Below are positions 63,947-64,000 of a stretch of DNA of 64,000 nt, one piece after another (position 1 is the stretch's first letter; the number at the start of each line of letters is the position of its first letter). Made by a program: the position numbers and the translations under genes. The notes beneath the pieces are model-generated. The model was given only the letters and a program-made list of their open reading frames with translations, was not told the origin of the DNA and did no database searches. Source of the stretch: Treponema bryantii NK4A124 (GTDB lineage: Bacteria > Spirochaetota > Spirochaetia > Treponematales > Treponemataceae); the NCBI RefSeq assembly GCF_000421345.1, contig NZ_ATWV01000007.1:124001-188000 (forward strand). Reading direction: 5' to 3'.

Positions 63947-64000
63947 ATGAAAGACGGAAAACCGGAAACATTAGCAGAAGCTCTCAGACTGATTGAAGAA
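63947..64000 (+). CDS. tnpC: IS66-family transposase TnpC, start only
   Basis: Eighteen codons from an ATG to the window end (MKDGKPETLAEALRLIEE), consistent with the N-terminus of the DDE transposase expected after tnpB. Too short to prove identity. Confidence 0.55.
   Translation, partial: MKDGKPETLAEALRLIEE

Larger units (their letters stand above)
63181..64000 (+). mobile_element. IS66-family insertion sequence, left part
   Basis: Three consecutive frames in the IS66 order tnpA, tnpB and the start of tnpC, running out of the window. The left end is placed near 63181 because it follows the truncated Rpn gene; no inverted-repeat end can be confirmed without the right end. Confidence 0.75.

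Overview
The window looks like the chromosome of a carbohydrate-degrading, host-associated (rumen or gut) spirochaete, most probably a Treponema. The reasons are a paired TIGR03545/TIGR03546-type gene couple, a BMP-type nucleoside-binding protein with its ABC transporter, many relaxed-lipobox lipoproteins, a large set of plant-polysaccharide glycosidases (GH2, GH10, GH17, GH27, GH120) and moderate GC content. The genus is inferred from gene content only; no rRNA is present.

Layout. 1-9.4 kb is an accessory region: the 3' part of a type I restriction HsdR, a tRNA-Ala(GGC) abutting a macrodomain gene, a MazG-like enzyme, an unknown gene, a RhuM-family gene with a small partner, an ArfB/hypothetical/phosphoesterase operon, two paralogous XRE regulators, a Pth2-like protein and a probable structured minus-strand RNA. 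A 15-bp palindrome, TAAACT-N3-AGTTTA, recurs four times here; in three cases it lies 35-36 bp upstream of an ATG that itself sits 6 bp after a -10 box. 9.4-13.7 kb holds a GH17 enzyme and a large GH2 beta-galactosidase. 13.9-19.4 kb holds indolepyruvate:ferredoxin oxidoreductase (iorAB), a small protein, a PaaI-type thioesterase, phenylacetate-CoA ligase and a TatD nuclease, a coherent arylpyruvate/arylacetyl-CoA group. 19.4-23.9 kb holds a tocopherol-cyclase-like gene and a biotin module: BirA and an ECF transporter BioYMN with a BirA box over the bioY promoter. 24-30 kb holds an aldo/keto reductase and a nucleoside ABC transporter; 30-33.1 kb holds lysA, meso-diaminopimelate dehydrogenase and a TrmB regulator. 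33.3-45.3 kb holds HD-GYP, GH27 alpha-galactosidase, TIGR03545/03546, a sulfatase-modifying-factor-like lipoprotein, dihydrofolate reductase, GH120 beta-xylosidase, an SDR and a SpoU methyltransferase. 45.4-53.2 kb is envelope: a DUF4097-like protein, a 1791-residue repeat lipoprotein and an OmpA-family protein. 53.5-61.3 kb holds a FucI-like isomerase with a DUF4867-like partner, a GH10 xylanase split by one in-frame TAG, MscL, a Cof-type HAD phosphatase with a truncated copy, and lipoproteins. 61.4-64 kb holds two damaged Rpn-family genes and the left part of an IS66-family element.

Three cross-cutting observations matter most. First, several dispersed palindromic repeat families are present, and two of them have entered coding sequence in frame: a 40-bp element lies in both iorA and bioM, read in the same orientation and frame so that both proteins carry a V-E-C-P-Q-x-G-x-I-E-T peptide, while iorA also carries a second, roughly 150-bp element. 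Second, about ten genes have -10 hexamers 5-7 bp before the start codon and no Shine-Dalgarno, which implies leaderless mRNAs. Third, the recurrent TAAACT-N3-AGTTTA palindrome suggests a local regulon around the XRE paralogues and the restriction/RhuM region.
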